NCBI RefSeq assembly: GCF_000718025.1
Contig: NZ_JODS01000017.1
Coordinates: forward strand, 62,001-126,000
Length of the DNA: 64,000 nucleotides
Direction: 5' to 3'
From: Kitasatospora purpeofusca
GTDB taxonomy: Bacteria; Actinomycetota; Actinomycetes; Streptomycetales; Streptomycetaceae
Below the pieces are notes generated by a model that was not told the DNA's origin, did no database searches, and saw only the letters and a list, made by a program, of their open reading frames with translations. Position 1 is the first letter of the stretch. Every line of letters starts with the position of its first letter. Shown in pieces: positions 47,655 through 56,140 of the stretch. Position numbers and translations under genes: made by a program.

Positions 47655-49822
47655 CAGGTGCTCCTCGGGGCCGGGGCGTCGGTCGGTGGTGCGATCGGAG
47701 AAGTCGGGATGGTGGGAGGTACCGGTGCCATGGGCGGCGCCGGGTGCCGGTCGTACCGGCCGCAGAAGTCGAGCCAGTCGAGGTCGTGCCAGGCGGTGCG
47801 CAGCGCGGCCAGTCGGAGCAGGTGGGCGTCGGTCACCGGGGCGGGGTCGCCGCCGGCCTGCATCTTGTAGCGGTAGGCCGCGCCGAACCCGTCGGGCAGG
47901 CCGTCCCACAGGTGGTCCAGGCAGCCCCATCCCTCCCCGGTCGGCTCGGTGTCCCGGTGCGGCCACAGCACGATGGGGGTGTAGGGCAGGAACGCGGTGA
48001 CGAGTTCCAGCAGCCGGGGCACCGGTACCGGCTCGGTGAGGCCGACGGCGCGTTGGTAGCGGCCCCGGGTGAGGTCCGCGAAGAGTTGTTCCGGTCCGGT
48101 CCGTCCGGGGTCCACCCAGTCGACCGGGACGCCGTCGTCGAGCGGCTTCTGCTCCAGTTGCTCCAGCTGGCTCCGGGCCTCCCGGTTGATGCCCCGCAGA
48201 TGGCCGCGTTCCACGAGCCGTCCGGCCCAGCGCAGGGTCACCGTGCGGGTGACGCCGAGGAGGCGGCGGCCGACGAGCACCTCCTCCGGATGCCAGTCGA
48301 CCAGGACGGGGGCGTGCGCCACCAGGTCGACGAAGGCGACGGGCGAGCGTCCGGGCAGCAGTGCGTCCGCCCAGTCGAGGATGTCCGGCAGCGCCCGCTC
48401 GACACCGTCCCGGTCGGGCCGGCAGTCGAAGTGGCGGTGGTGGACGCAGTCCGGTCCCTCGCGCAGGCAGACCGAGAGGGAGTCGGGCCAGTCGACCTGC
48501 GCGGCGTCCAGGCTGATGACCAGTCGGCGGCCCCGGTCCCCGGCCGGCCCGTCGCCGTGCTGGGCCAGCGCGTCGTTGAGGGCGATCTCGGCCCCGGTCC
48601 GCCGGGCCCAGTCCCGGATTCGGGGGTCCTGCGGGTCGGCGCCGCAGGCGTGGGCACCGGCGACCAGGTACCAGGCGACCGCCGCGTACACCGAGGCGCC
48701 GCCGGCCGCGCCGGAGGCCCGGAGCGCCGCGTGTTCGAGCAGGTACTGCAACAGGGCCCGGCCGGTCAGGGCGCTCGGCGGCCGGACCGGTTCGGGGATC
48801 ACTCCGGCCCACCGGCGGTTGAACCCGGCCGCCAGCCGGCGCAGCACCGGGCTGGTCAGAGCCGGTCCCGCCACGTCGACGAGCAGGGCGACGGCCTGCA
48901 TGGACGCGATGACGGCCTCGGCGGTCTCCTGCACCCGCCACGCTCCTGCGGCGGCGGCGCGGTCCGCGAGCGCGGACAGGGCCCGAAGGTCGCGCGGCGG
49001 CGGTCCCGGCGGTGCGTCGGGCCATTCGGCCAGCGCCGCGGCGAGGTCGGCGGCGCCGAACCCGCTCGGGCTCGCGGCCTGCTGGCGAGGCGGCCACTGC
49101 CGGTTCCGGGCGAGCCAGAGCGTGTCGCCGTCACCGTTGTAGGTGAACCCGGCGACGGTCTGCTTCTCCGCCACCGCTCCGGCGACCGCCTCCCGGACGG
49201 CGTCGAAGGACAGGAACTCCTCCCCCGTCGGCAGTCCGCGTCCGAGCACGGCGGCGAGTCGGTGGCTGAGGCCCAGGGCGTACGCCTTCTCCAGGGCCGA
49301 ACAGGCCGCGAGCACCGAGACCCGCAGGCCCCCGACCCCGAAGCCCGCGGCCAGCTCCTTCACGTCCGGCATTCCGGCCGCCGCATGGCAGGTGTCGACG
49401 ACCACCACGACGCCGGCCACACCGGGATGGTTGGCGGCCGTGGTGACCGCCGCCCCGATGTCCACGCAGTCGAGGGCCCGGCCCTCCTCGCTGTCGGCGG
49501 CCATGTACCAGAGCTTCGGCGAGCCCTGCGCCGTCTGGCCGTGGCCGAGGAAGGCGAGCACAAGGGTCGCCCCGGCCTCGCCGGCCACGCGGGTCGCCGC
49601 GCGGACCGCGTCGTCGATCTCCCGGCGCCGCACCGTTCCCGAGCGCAGCCGGAGCGCGTCGGCCCCCGGGCTGGGGACGCATCCTCCGACCGCCGGATCG
49701 GTGAGCGCCGCGTAGAGCTCCTCGGCCGCCGTTTCGAGGGTCGGCAACCCGTTGTCCGCGCCGTTCGACTGGGTGGCGACCAGCAGGAGGTGTCGGACCG
49801 GCGCCGGAAGCGCCTCGCTCAT
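47654..49822 (-). CDS. Caspase-like (C14-type) peptidase with VMAP-C-like C-terminal region
   Basis: 722 residues. The N-terminal caspase fold keeps the dyad: His94 in FLGHGQ and Cys145 in VVDTCHAAAG, with LACSALEKAY after it. A helical region (about 240-400) follows. The C-terminal part (about 410-690) resembles the carboxy-terminal domain of vWA-MoxR-associated proteins: RLVISLDAAQVDW, a domain with VAFVDLVAHAPVLVDW, LGVTRTVTLRWAGRL and PYTPIVLWPHRD. A proline-rich tail ends it. In predicted conflict systems such proteins act as proteolytic effectors triggered by an ATPase. The ATG overlaps the hydrolase stop by four bases (ATGA). Confidence 0.85.
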   Translation of the reverse strand: MSEALPAPVRHLLLVATQSNGADNGLPTLETAAEELYAALTDPAVGGCVPSPGADALRLRSGTVRRREIDDAVRAATRVAGEAGATLVLAFLGHGQTAQGSPKLWYMAADSEEGRALDCVDIGAAVTTAANHPGVAGVVVVVDTCHAAAGMPDVKELAAGFGVGGLRVSVLAACSALEKAYALGLSHRLAAVLGRGLPTGEEFLSFDAVREAVAGAVAEKQTVAGFTYNGDGDTLWLARNRQWPPRQQAASPSGFGAADLAAALAEWPDAPPGPPPRDLRALSALADRAAAAGAWRVQETAEAVIASMQAVALLVDVAGPALTSPVLRRLAAGFNRRWAGVIPEPVRPPSALTGRALLQYLLEHAALRASGAAGGASVYAAVAWYLVAGAHACGADPQDPRIRDWARRTGAEIALNDALAQHGDGPAGDRGRRLVISLDAAQVDWPDSLSVCLREGPDCVHHRHFDCRPDRDGVERALPDILDWADALLPGRSPVAFVDLVAHAPVLVDWHPEEVLVGRRLLGVTRTVTLRWAGRLVERGHLRGINREARSQLEQLEQKPLDDGVPVDWVDPGRTGPEQLFADLTRGRYQRAVGLTEPVPVPRLLELVTAFLPYTPIVLWPHRDTEPTGEGWGCLDHLWDGLPDGFGAAYRYKMQAGGDPAPVTDAHLLRLAALRTAWHDLDWLDFCGRYDRHPAPPMAPVPPTIPTSPIAPPTDAPAPRST

Positions 49823-50796
49823 GCGCGGGACGCCGGCTCGGCCAGCGTCCTCAGCACGGTCGCGGCCACCTCCCGTCGGCGCAGGTAGACGGTGGCATCG
49901 TGGGGCCAGAGCAGGGCCGACTCCATCCGGTCGGAGACCGGTCCGACGCCCCGCGCGTTGGGAACGACCGCCTCGGCGAGCCGGCGCTTCGGCACCACGA
50001 GGTCGTCGCTGTCCCGGAAGTCGGCCCACGCGGCGACGGTCGCCGGGGTCGCGGGGGGCCGGGGGCGCAGGAGCGGCCACACGACCGCATGGGTGGTGAT
50101 CGGCGAGCCGAGGGTGACGAACAGCGGGACGGGGCCCGGGTATTCGGACAGTGCCTCCAGCGCGACCACGGTCCCGAGCGAGTGGGCGACCACGATCGCC
50201 GGGCGGGACGGGTCGAGACGGGCCAGGATCCGGTCGCGGATCCGCCGGTCCAGGGTCAGGCCGGCGGCGTCCGGGTAGCCGCGGCGCAGGTAGCGGCCCG
50301 GCTGGGAGAGGATCCGCAGGAAAGCACCGCGGCTGAGTGCCCGCGCGCCCAGGTGCAGGCCGGGGATCGCGCCGACCGAGGCGAGGCCGGTCGCGAGCAG
50401 CCGGCCCACGTGCCCGACACCCTGAGCGTCGTCGAGCGGCCCGAGCTGCCGACGCAGGCGGCGGAGCCGGACGTTCTGCCGGTGCTCCGGGAGTTCGAGG
50501 AGTTCGTCCAGGAACTCGGTCATCAGCGCCAGCATGATCGCGGCCTGTTCCTCGTCGGCGGCCTCCGGGGAGTCTGCGCCCTGGGCTCCCTCGGACGCGA
50601 ACAGGTCGCCGTAGTAGGCGAAGGAGCAGTCGGCGGAGCGGCCTTCGATCAGCGCCTCGGCCTCCGGGGCGAGGCCCGCCCCCTGCGCGCCCTCGGCCAG
50701 CGCCTGCTTCCACTCGGCGAGTGTCGCCTCCGGGTCGCGGGGACCTCCGATGCCGTGCACGAAGACCAGCTGCGGAACCGGTCGATCGATCGCCAT
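49819..50796 (-). CDS. Alpha/beta-hydrolase (lipase-like), first gene of the conflict-type operon
   Basis: 325 residues. The oxyanion strand is QLVFVHGIGG (about 9-18), the nucleophile Ser206 lies in VVAHSLGTVVALEAL, an Asp is found in DFRDSDDLVVP (about 263-265), and the His is in WPHDATVYL (His299). A long helical lid, residues about 80-180, is inserted between the first strand and the nucleophile elbow and contains GLASVGAIPG. There is no signal peptide, so it acts in the cytosol. Hydrolysis of membrane lipids is a common effector strategy, but the substrate is not known. GGGAG lies before the ATG; the stop overlaps the caspase-gene start. Confidence 0.85.
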   Translation of the reverse strand: MAIDRPVPQLVFVHGIGGPRDPEATLAEWKQALAEGAQGAGLAPEAEALIEGRSADCSFAYYGDLFASEGAQGADSPEAADEEQAAIMLALMTEFLDELLELPEHRQNVRLRRLRRQLGPLDDAQGVGHVGRLLATGLASVGAIPGLHLGARALSRGAFLRILSQPGRYLRRGYPDAAGLTLDRRIRDRILARLDPSRPAIVVAHSLGTVVALEALSEYPGPVPLFVTLGSPITTHAVVWPLLRPRPPATPATVAAWADFRDSDDLVVPKRRLAEAVVPNARGVGPVSDRMESALLWPHDATVYLRRREVAATVLRTLAEPASRA

Positions 50797-50987
50797 TTCG
50801 CTCCCACCCGCCCGCACGTGCCGTGTCCCGCCCCCGCCCGGCAGCCGCCGTACGGTTCGGCCGGGCGAGGAGAACGGTACCAACCACCGTTCGGGCCAAG
50901 GAAACTGTCGATCCGGGACGGGACCGGAGTGACAGGGGAGGTGCAAGGGACAGGAGGGACGGCCGATCCGTGCCCGGACCGGTTCGG

Positions 50988-50993
50988 GATACT
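50988..50993 (+). promoter_or_regulatory. -10 box of a probable leaderless promoter for the BenE-like gene
   Basis: GATACT, six bases before the ATG at 51000. Confidence 0.4.
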
Positions 50994-50999
50994 GCCGGG

Positions 51000-52220
51000 A
51001 TGACAAACGAACTGACGGCCCGGCCGGAGACAGCGGCGGCCGGGGACGGGGAGCGTCGGGCACTGCGGCGCGATGTGTCGGGGCCGGCGCTGCTGGCGGG
51101 CCTGGTGTGTGTCGCGGTGTCGTTCTCCGGGCCCCTGGTGGTGGTGCTCGCGGCGGCGGCCGCCGGGCGGCTGGACACGGCGCAGACGGCCTCCTGGATC
51201 TGGGCGGTGGCGATCGGCAGCGGGGTGAGCGGGTTCGCGCTGAGCTGGTGGACGCGGACGCCGGTGGTCACCGCCTGGTCGACGCCCGGGGCCGCGCTGC
51301 TGGTGACCAGCCTGGGCGACTACCCGTACCGGGAGGCGATCGGGGCGTTCCTGGTGAGCGCGGTGACGGTGACGCTGTTCGGAGTGACCGGGTGGTTCGG
51401 GCGGCTGATCGCCGCGGTGCCGGTGGGGATCGTGAACGCCATGCTGGCGGGCATCCTGTTCTCCTTCGGCGCCGGGATCTTCGGTGCCGTGCACAGCGCG
51501 CCGACGCTGGTGGTCGGCGCCTTCGCGGCGTTCCTGGTGGCCAAGCGGTTCGCGCCCCGGTACGCCGTGCCGGTGGCGCTGCTGGCGGGCGGGGTGCTGG
51601 CGGCGCTGACGGTCGGGCTGCCGCTGCGCCTGGGTTCGGGCGGGCCGACGGTGCCGGTGCTGACGGCGCCGGCGTTCTCCTGGTCCGCCCTGGTCGGTCT
51701 GGCGCTGCCGCTGACGATCGTGGCCCTGGCCTCGCAGAACGCGCCGGGTCTCGGGGTGATGCGGGCCTTCGGCTACCGGGCGGACGACCGGCTGCTGATC
51801 GGTTCGACCGGCGCGATATCGGTGCTGATGGCGCCGTTCGGTTCGCCGGGGGTCAATCTGGCCGCGATCACGGCGGCGATCTGCTCGGGCCCGGAGGCGC
51901 ATCCGGACCCGCGCCGCCGGTATGTGGCGGGGATGTCCTCGGGTGCGCTGTACGTGCTGGTGGGCAGCTTCGGCGGGGTGCTGGTGAGCCTGTTCACCGG
52001 ACTGCCGAAGGAACTGATCGCGGTGATCGCCGGGGTCGCGCTGCTGGCCTCGCTCCAGGGCAGCCTCGCGGCGGCGGTGGCCGAGGAGCGCGGGCGGGAC
52101 GCGGCGATGGTGACGTTCCTGGCGAGCGCCTCGGGCATGAGCCTGTTCGGGATCGGATCGGCTTTCTGGGGGCTGGTGTTCGGTCTGGGCACCCACCTGG
52201 TCCTGGACGCCCGGCGGTAG
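51000..52220 (+). CDS. BenE-family (benzoate/H+ symporter-like) transporter
   Basis: 406 residues with about twelve hydrophobic helices. Family elements: SWIWAVAIGSGVSGFALSWW, TPVVTAWSTPGAALLV, VGIVNAMLAGILFSFGAGIF, LASQNAPGLGVMRAFGY and SPGVNLAAITAAICSGPEAH. The TPGAALL and PFGSPGVNLAAITAAI segments are hallmarks of BenE. Transport of benzoate is known for one member; here the substrate is a guess because no catabolic genes are near. It diverges from the conflict-type operon. There is no ribosome site, but a -10 box is six bases upstream. Confidence 0.88.
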   Translation: MTNELTARPETAAAGDGERRALRRDVSGPALLAGLVCVAVSFSGPLVVVLAAAAAGRLDTAQTASWIWAVAIGSGVSGFALSWWTRTPVVTAWSTPGAALLVTSLGDYPYREAIGAFLVSAVTVTLFGVTGWFGRLIAAVPVGIVNAMLAGILFSFGAGIFGAVHSAPTLVVGAFAAFLVAKRFAPRYAVPVALLAGGVLAALTVGLPLRLGSGGPTVPVLTAPAFSWSALVGLALPLTIVALASQNAPGLGVMRAFGYRADDRLLIGSTGAISVLMAPFGSPGVNLAAITAAICSGPEAHPDPRRRYVAGMSSGALYVLVGSFGGVLVSLFTGLPKELIAVIAGVALLASLQGSLAAAVAEERGRDAAMVTFLASASGMSLFGIGSAFWGLVFGLGTHLVLDARR

Positions 52221-52547
52221 CGGTATCGGCGGCAGGCGACGGGCGGGGCCCGGGAGTGCGCGACACCGGAGGGGCGTGCACGAATCGTTCCGCTCCCCGG
52301 GAGGCGCCCGGGTCGGGCCCGTCCGAGGCCGGTCCGAGGTGCCGCGGCCGTCCGCCGAGGCCCGTCCGGCCAGGCGCCACCGGCCCGGACCGGGCGAAAC
52401 CGGCGTGCGGGAGCGCGGTCCCGGGCCGGGCGCGACACCGGGCGCCATCCGCCCGGCCTTGGCAGGGATCACCGCGACGGCGGACGCTCTGTGCACAGCC
52501 GATCATCGGCTGATCCCAACGCACCAGTCAGCCCCGGGAGGGCACCC
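52221..52547. other. Intergenic region
   Basis: A 327-base gap without a supportable gene. A 15-bp palindrome AGCCGATCATCGGCT at 52497-52511 lies 36 bases before the downstream ATG. I see no clear terminator for the BenE-type gene. Confidence 0.5.
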
Positions 52548-53144
52548 ATGTCGTTCTCGCGCACCCGCATCGCCGCCGTCGCCCTGCTCGTCGCCGGCGC
52601 CACCGCCCTGGCCGTCCCGGCCCAGGCCGCCGGCGGCAACCGGGCGCTCAGCCGGTTCGACGACGGCAGCTTCGAGACGCCCAAGGCCCCCGTCAACTCC
52701 TTCACCCCGCTGACCGCCGGTCAGACCATCGGCCCGTGGCGCGTCGCGAGCGGCAGCGTCGACCTGATCGGCGCCGGCTTCTGGCAGGCCGCCGAGGGCG
52801 ACCAGTCGGTGGACCTCAACGGAACCAGCGCCGGCACCGTCACCCAGAGCTTCACCACCGTCCCGGGCGCCACCTACTCGGTCACCTACTCCCTGGCCGG
52901 CAACCCGGCGGGCGCGCCGGCCCTGAAGACCGGCCGGGCGCTGATCGACGGCCAGAACTTCCAGGACTTCTCCTTCGACGTCACCGGCCGGACCTTCGCC
53001 GCCATGGGCTACGTGGGCCGTCAGTTCACCTTCGTCGCCCAGGGCGCGTCGACCACCCTGGGCTTCACCAGCACCGTCGGCGGGTCGTACGGGCCGGTCG
53101 TCGACGACGTGCAGGTGAAGGAGTGCAAGCCCTGTTGCGGCTGA
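52548..53144 (+). CDS. Secreted choice-of-anchor C/DUF642-like protein
   Basis: 198 residues. A signal peptide (IAAVALLVAGATALAVPAQA) is followed by a jelly-roll-like domain: FDDGSFETPKAPVNSF, IGPWRVASGSVDLIG, GDQSVDLNGTSAGTVTQSF, TYSVTYSLAGNP, FTSTVGGSYGPVVDDVQVKE. These are the recurrent phrases of choice-of-anchor C and DUF642 proteins, which bind surfaces or polysaccharide. It ends with a CKPCCG cluster. The GGGAGGG site precedes the ATG by five bases. Confidence 0.85.
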   Translation: MSFSRTRIAAVALLVAGATALAVPAQAAGGNRALSRFDDGSFETPKAPVNSFTPLTAGQTIGPWRVASGSVDLIGAGFWQAAEGDQSVDLNGTSAGTVTQSFTTVPGATYSVTYSLAGNPAGAPALKTGRALIDGQNFQDFSFDVTGRTFAAMGYVGRQFTFVAQGASTTLGFTSTVGGSYGPVVDDVQVKECKPCCG

Positions 53145-53152
53145 CCGGTCCG

Positions 53153-53210
53153 ACGGCCCGACGTCCACCGAGCCTCCGGGTGCCCGGCCAGTCGGTGGAC
53201 GTCGGGCCGT
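53153..53210. terminator. Bidirectional hairpin terminator
   Basis: A perfect 19-bp stem (ACGGCCCGACGTCCACCGA and complement) with a 20-base loop between two convergent genes. Confidence 0.85.
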
Positions 53211-53229
53211 CGGTGACCCCCGGAGCGGC

Positions 53230-53547
53230 TCAGCGCCGGCAGAAGACCTCCGCAACCACGGAGAACCCGCCGCCGCTCGGCTTGACGTCGGTGGCGCGCA
53301 GGTAGCACTGGCTCCGCAGCCAGCCGGCCCGCTCCGCCTTCGCGAAGGCCGCGTCGGACGCGTTGGCGACTGCCGCGGACTGCGTGTAGCCGTAGCCGCT
53401 GGCGGTGAAGGACGCCGACTCGGTCGCGGCGACCGCGGCGGGGCCCGCCGGTGCGGCCCCGGCGACGGCCGCACCGCCGAGCAGACAGGCCGAGGCCGCG
53501 ACCGCCACGGCGGCGGCACGCAGACGGAACGAGGAAGAACGGTTCAC
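53230..53547 (-). CDS. Small secreted protein
   Basis: 105 residues. A signal peptide (RLRAAAVAVAASACLLGGAAV, cleavage near AGAAPA) is followed by a 70-residue mature part with two cysteines (SQCYLRATD and VFCRR), probably a disulfide. No family is recognised, though SAAVANASDAAFAKAERAG looks helical. The GTG start has GGAGGAG five bases upstream, which gives good support for translation. Confidence 0.7.
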   Translation of the reverse strand: MNRSSSFRLRAAAVAVAASACLLGGAAVAGAAPAGPAAVAATESASFTASGYGYTQSAAVANASDAAFAKAERAGWLRSQCYLRATDVKPSGGGFSVVAEVFCRR

Positions 53548-53720
53548 GGGGACTCCTCCGGAACGGATCCGATGTCACGGCGACGACCCGTGCCCCGGAC
53601 GGGCGCCGGGGCGGACGGGGTCGGCGGAGCAAGTCTCCGGGCGCCGACCCCGGCCGGGCAAAACCCTTCGAGCACCGTCGAATTCGGACGACGGACGCCG
53701 CCGGCGGGCCGGCCGACCGT

Positions 53721-54539
53721 TCAGGGAGCGGCGAACAGCCCCGGGAACGAAGAAGCCAGCCACGGCCGGCGGCCCCAGGCGAGCACCTTGCCCCGGCGGA
53801 GGGCGTCGGTGGCGGTGAAGCGGCCCAGGGCGATGAGGAGGAACGCGACCGGTTCGGTGAGGACGGTGCAGTCCGGACGGCGCGGCGGCTCCTCGCTCAC
53901 CACGGCCGCACCGTCCGTGAAGGTCACCGCGAAGCCGTCCAGGCCCCGCACCCGCAGGCGGTAGCAGGCGCTGTGGCCTGCCGCCGCGCGGGCGTCCACC
54001 ACCAGCGGCATGGCCGTCCGCAGGAAGGGCATCGTCAGCCCCACCCGCCGCCGGTCGATCGGGTGCGGCCGCCCCAGCGCCACGGCGATGTCGTAGAGGT
54101 GGCCCAGCATGTGGGTCAGCAGATAGGCGCCGAGCGTGTCCAGGTCCATGCCGCCCAGTGGGGTCAGGACCGGCTCCGCGCCGCCGCGCGGCCCGGCCGC
54201 CGCGGTGAACCGCCGGGCCTGTCGGGCGATCTCCGCGCCGAGCACGGCCGGGTCCCGTTCCGGCCGCTCGGCCAGCGAGGCCGCGTTGGCCGCCGCCAGC
54301 GAGCCGGGGGTGCCGTCCCCGTACGGCCGGTCCGCGCCGGCCGCGAGTTCCGCCATCAGCTCGTTGGCCATCGCCAGGTGCGCGGCCGCCTCGGCGACCG
54401 TCCACTCCGCGCCGGGTATCGGGGTGGCGCCGCGGCAGCCGGCGAGCAGGGCGACCGCCGCGTCACCGACCTCGGTGACCGCGTCGAACAGCGCGCCGCG
54501 CCCGGCGCCGGGCCCCTGCGCGGGGAGCGGGAGTGTCAT
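53721..54539 (-). CDS. MDMPI-like (maleylpyruvate isomerase N-domain) protein
   Basis: 272 residues. The N-terminal DinB/MDMPI-type helical bundle is seen in WTVAEAAAHLAMANELMAEL and LLTHMLGHLYDIAVALGRPHPID, with His residues placed as possible metal ligands (AHLAM, HMLGHLYD). The C-terminal SCP2-like part has RVRGLDGFAVTFTDGAAVV, DCTVLTEPVAFLLIALGR. Mycothiol-dependent isomerases and transferases share this design. No ring-cleavage genes are near, so the substrate is unknown. The start lacks a clear ribosome site. Confidence 0.8.
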   Translation of the reverse strand: MTLPLPAQGPGAGRGALFDAVTEVGDAAVALLAGCRGATPIPGAEWTVAEAAAHLAMANELMAELAAGADRPYGDGTPGSLAAANAASLAERPERDPAVLGAEIARQARRFTAAAGPRGGAEPVLTPLGGMDLDTLGAYLLTHMLGHLYDIAVALGRPHPIDRRRVGLTMPFLRTAMPLVVDARAAAGHSACYRLRVRGLDGFAVTFTDGAAVVSEEPPRRPDCTVLTEPVAFLLIALGRFTATDALRRGKVLAWGRRPWLASSFPGLFAAP

Positions 54540-54641
54540 GAGGGAGAACCATGGCCGACTCCCCGGTCCCTGTCCAGACCCGCGCCGCAGGCCGGGCCGG
54601 GAGCCGGCGGGTACCCGCACCCGGAGCGGGGCTCCACCGCG

Positions 54642-56042
54642 TCAGTCCGCCACCGGGAGCGGCCCGCCACCGGGACGGCTCGGCGAACCGGGCGGACGGC
54701 GGTCGAGGACGCGCAGGCGCAGCCGGTGCGGCCGCAGGACGGTGGTCAGGCGCATCGGGCGGTCGTCGGAGCGGCGGCCGCCGGACAGCGCGACGGGGCG
54801 CCGGCGTGCCAGCAGGGTGGCCAGCGCGACGCCGGCCTCGGTGCGGGCGAAGTCCGCGCCCAGGCACTGGCGCGGGCCGTTGGCGAAGCCGGCGAACGCC
54901 CAGCGCGGCAGCGCGGCGGCCCGCTCGGGCAGCCAGCGGTCCGGGTCGAAGCGGGCCGGGTCGGCGAAGATCCCGGAATGGTGGTGGGCGACGTAGGGGC
55001 TCAGCACCACCTGGGTGCCGCGCGGCAGGGTGCGGCCGCCGAGCTCGGTGTCCCGGGTGCAGGTGCGCAGCAGCACCCAGCCCGGCGGGTACAGCCGCAG
55101 GGCCTCGGTCAGCACCCGGTCGGTGTACGGCAGTCGGGGCAGGTCGTCCCACCGGGCGGCCCGGCCGTCCGGCAGGACCTCGTCGAGTTCGCGGTACAGG
55201 GCGGCGAGCACGTCCGGGTGGGCCGTCAGCAGGCGCAGGGTCCAGGAGAGCTGGGAGGCGGTGGTCTCGGTGCCGGCCAGCAGCATGGCGACGACCTGGT
55301 CGTGCAGTTCGGCGTCGGACAGCGCCGTGCCGTCCTCGTCGCGGGCGGCGACCAGGCCCGCCAGCAGGCCGGTGCGGTCGCCGCCGTGCGCCCGGTGGTC
55401 GCGCACCAGCTCGGCGACGGTGCTCCGCAGGGTGCGGACGGCCGCGCGGTAGCGGGGACCGGCGGGCAGCCGGACCACCCGCCGCAGCGCTCCGGCGAAC
55501 GCGGTCTCGAACGCCCGCTGGAGCCGGCCGGCCAGGGCGTCCGGCACCTCGGTGCCGAGCAGGGTGCGGGTCACCACCCGCAGGGTGAAGCGGTAGCAGG
55601 AGGGGAAGACGTCCACCACCTCGCCGGGCCGCCAGGAGTCGGCGAGCAGTGCCGCCTCCCGGGTCATCACCTCCGCGTACTCGGCGATCCGGTCGGGCCG
55701 GAACTCCGGTTGCAGCATCCGGCGTTGGCGCCGGTGGTCGGCGTGGGCGCAGGTCGCGACCCCGTTGCCGAGGATCTCCCGGAAGCGCCCGTAGATCGGG
55801 CCGCCCTTGTCGAAGGTGCGGTCGTCGGCGTAGACCTGCCGCAGCAGTTCCGGGTGGCAGGGCACCACCAGCCGGTTCGGCCCCAGCCGCAGGTCCACCA
55901 GGTCGCCGTGCCGGTGCAGCCCGGCCAGCAGGGCGGCCGGATCCCGCACCAGTGCGGGCAGGTGCCCGAGCAGCGGCACCGCCCCGGGCAGGCTCGCGTG
56001 GACGTAGGCGGGGGGCGCGGCATCCCGCGCGGACGAGGACAC
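54642..56042 (-). CDS. Cytochrome P450 (CYP class with FANGPRQC haem loop)
   Basis: 466 residues, longer than the other P450 in this window and closer to the terpene-oxidising type (CYP183/CYP170-like). Motifs: a proline-rich start VPLLGHLPALVRDP, I-helix LLAGTETTASQL, ExxR in TEALRLYPP, PERF-like FDPDRWLPER, and haem loop FANGPRQCLGADFA. Normally the loop begins FGxG; here an alanine and an asparagine replace two glycines. A leaderless GTG at 56042 follows TACGCT by seven bases. It lies 98 bases downstream of the GPP34 gene on the same strand. Confidence 0.92.
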   Translation of the reverse strand: MSSSARDAAPPAYVHASLPGAVPLLGHLPALVRDPAALLAGLHRHGDLVDLRLGPNRLVVPCHPELLRQVYADDRTFDKGGPIYGRFREILGNGVATCAHADHRRQRRMLQPEFRPDRIAEYAEVMTREAALLADSWRPGEVVDVFPSCYRFTLRVVTRTLLGTEVPDALAGRLQRAFETAFAGALRRVVRLPAGPRYRAAVRTLRSTVAELVRDHRAHGGDRTGLLAGLVAARDEDGTALSDAELHDQVVAMLLAGTETTASQLSWTLRLLTAHPDVLAALYRELDEVLPDGRAARWDDLPRLPYTDRVLTEALRLYPPGWVLLRTCTRDTELGGRTLPRGTQVVLSPYVAHHHSGIFADPARFDPDRWLPERAAALPRWAFAGFANGPRQCLGADFARTEAGVALATLLARRRPVALSGGRRSDDRPMRLTTVLRPHRLRLRVLDRRPPGSPSRPGGGPLPVAD

Positions 56043-56049
56043 GTACAGC

Positions 56050-56055
56050 AGCGTA
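56050..56055 (-). promoter_or_regulatory. -10 box of a probable leaderless promoter for the P450 gene
   Basis: TACGCT on the minus strand, seven bases before the GTG start. Confidence 0.4.
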
Positions 56056-56140
56056 GGGACGGGCGCGGCCCGGCGACAGTGTCCGCGCGCGCCGCGCCCG
56101 GGGCCCGGGGGGCGCCCGGGCGCGAACAGGGGGCGTGGGG

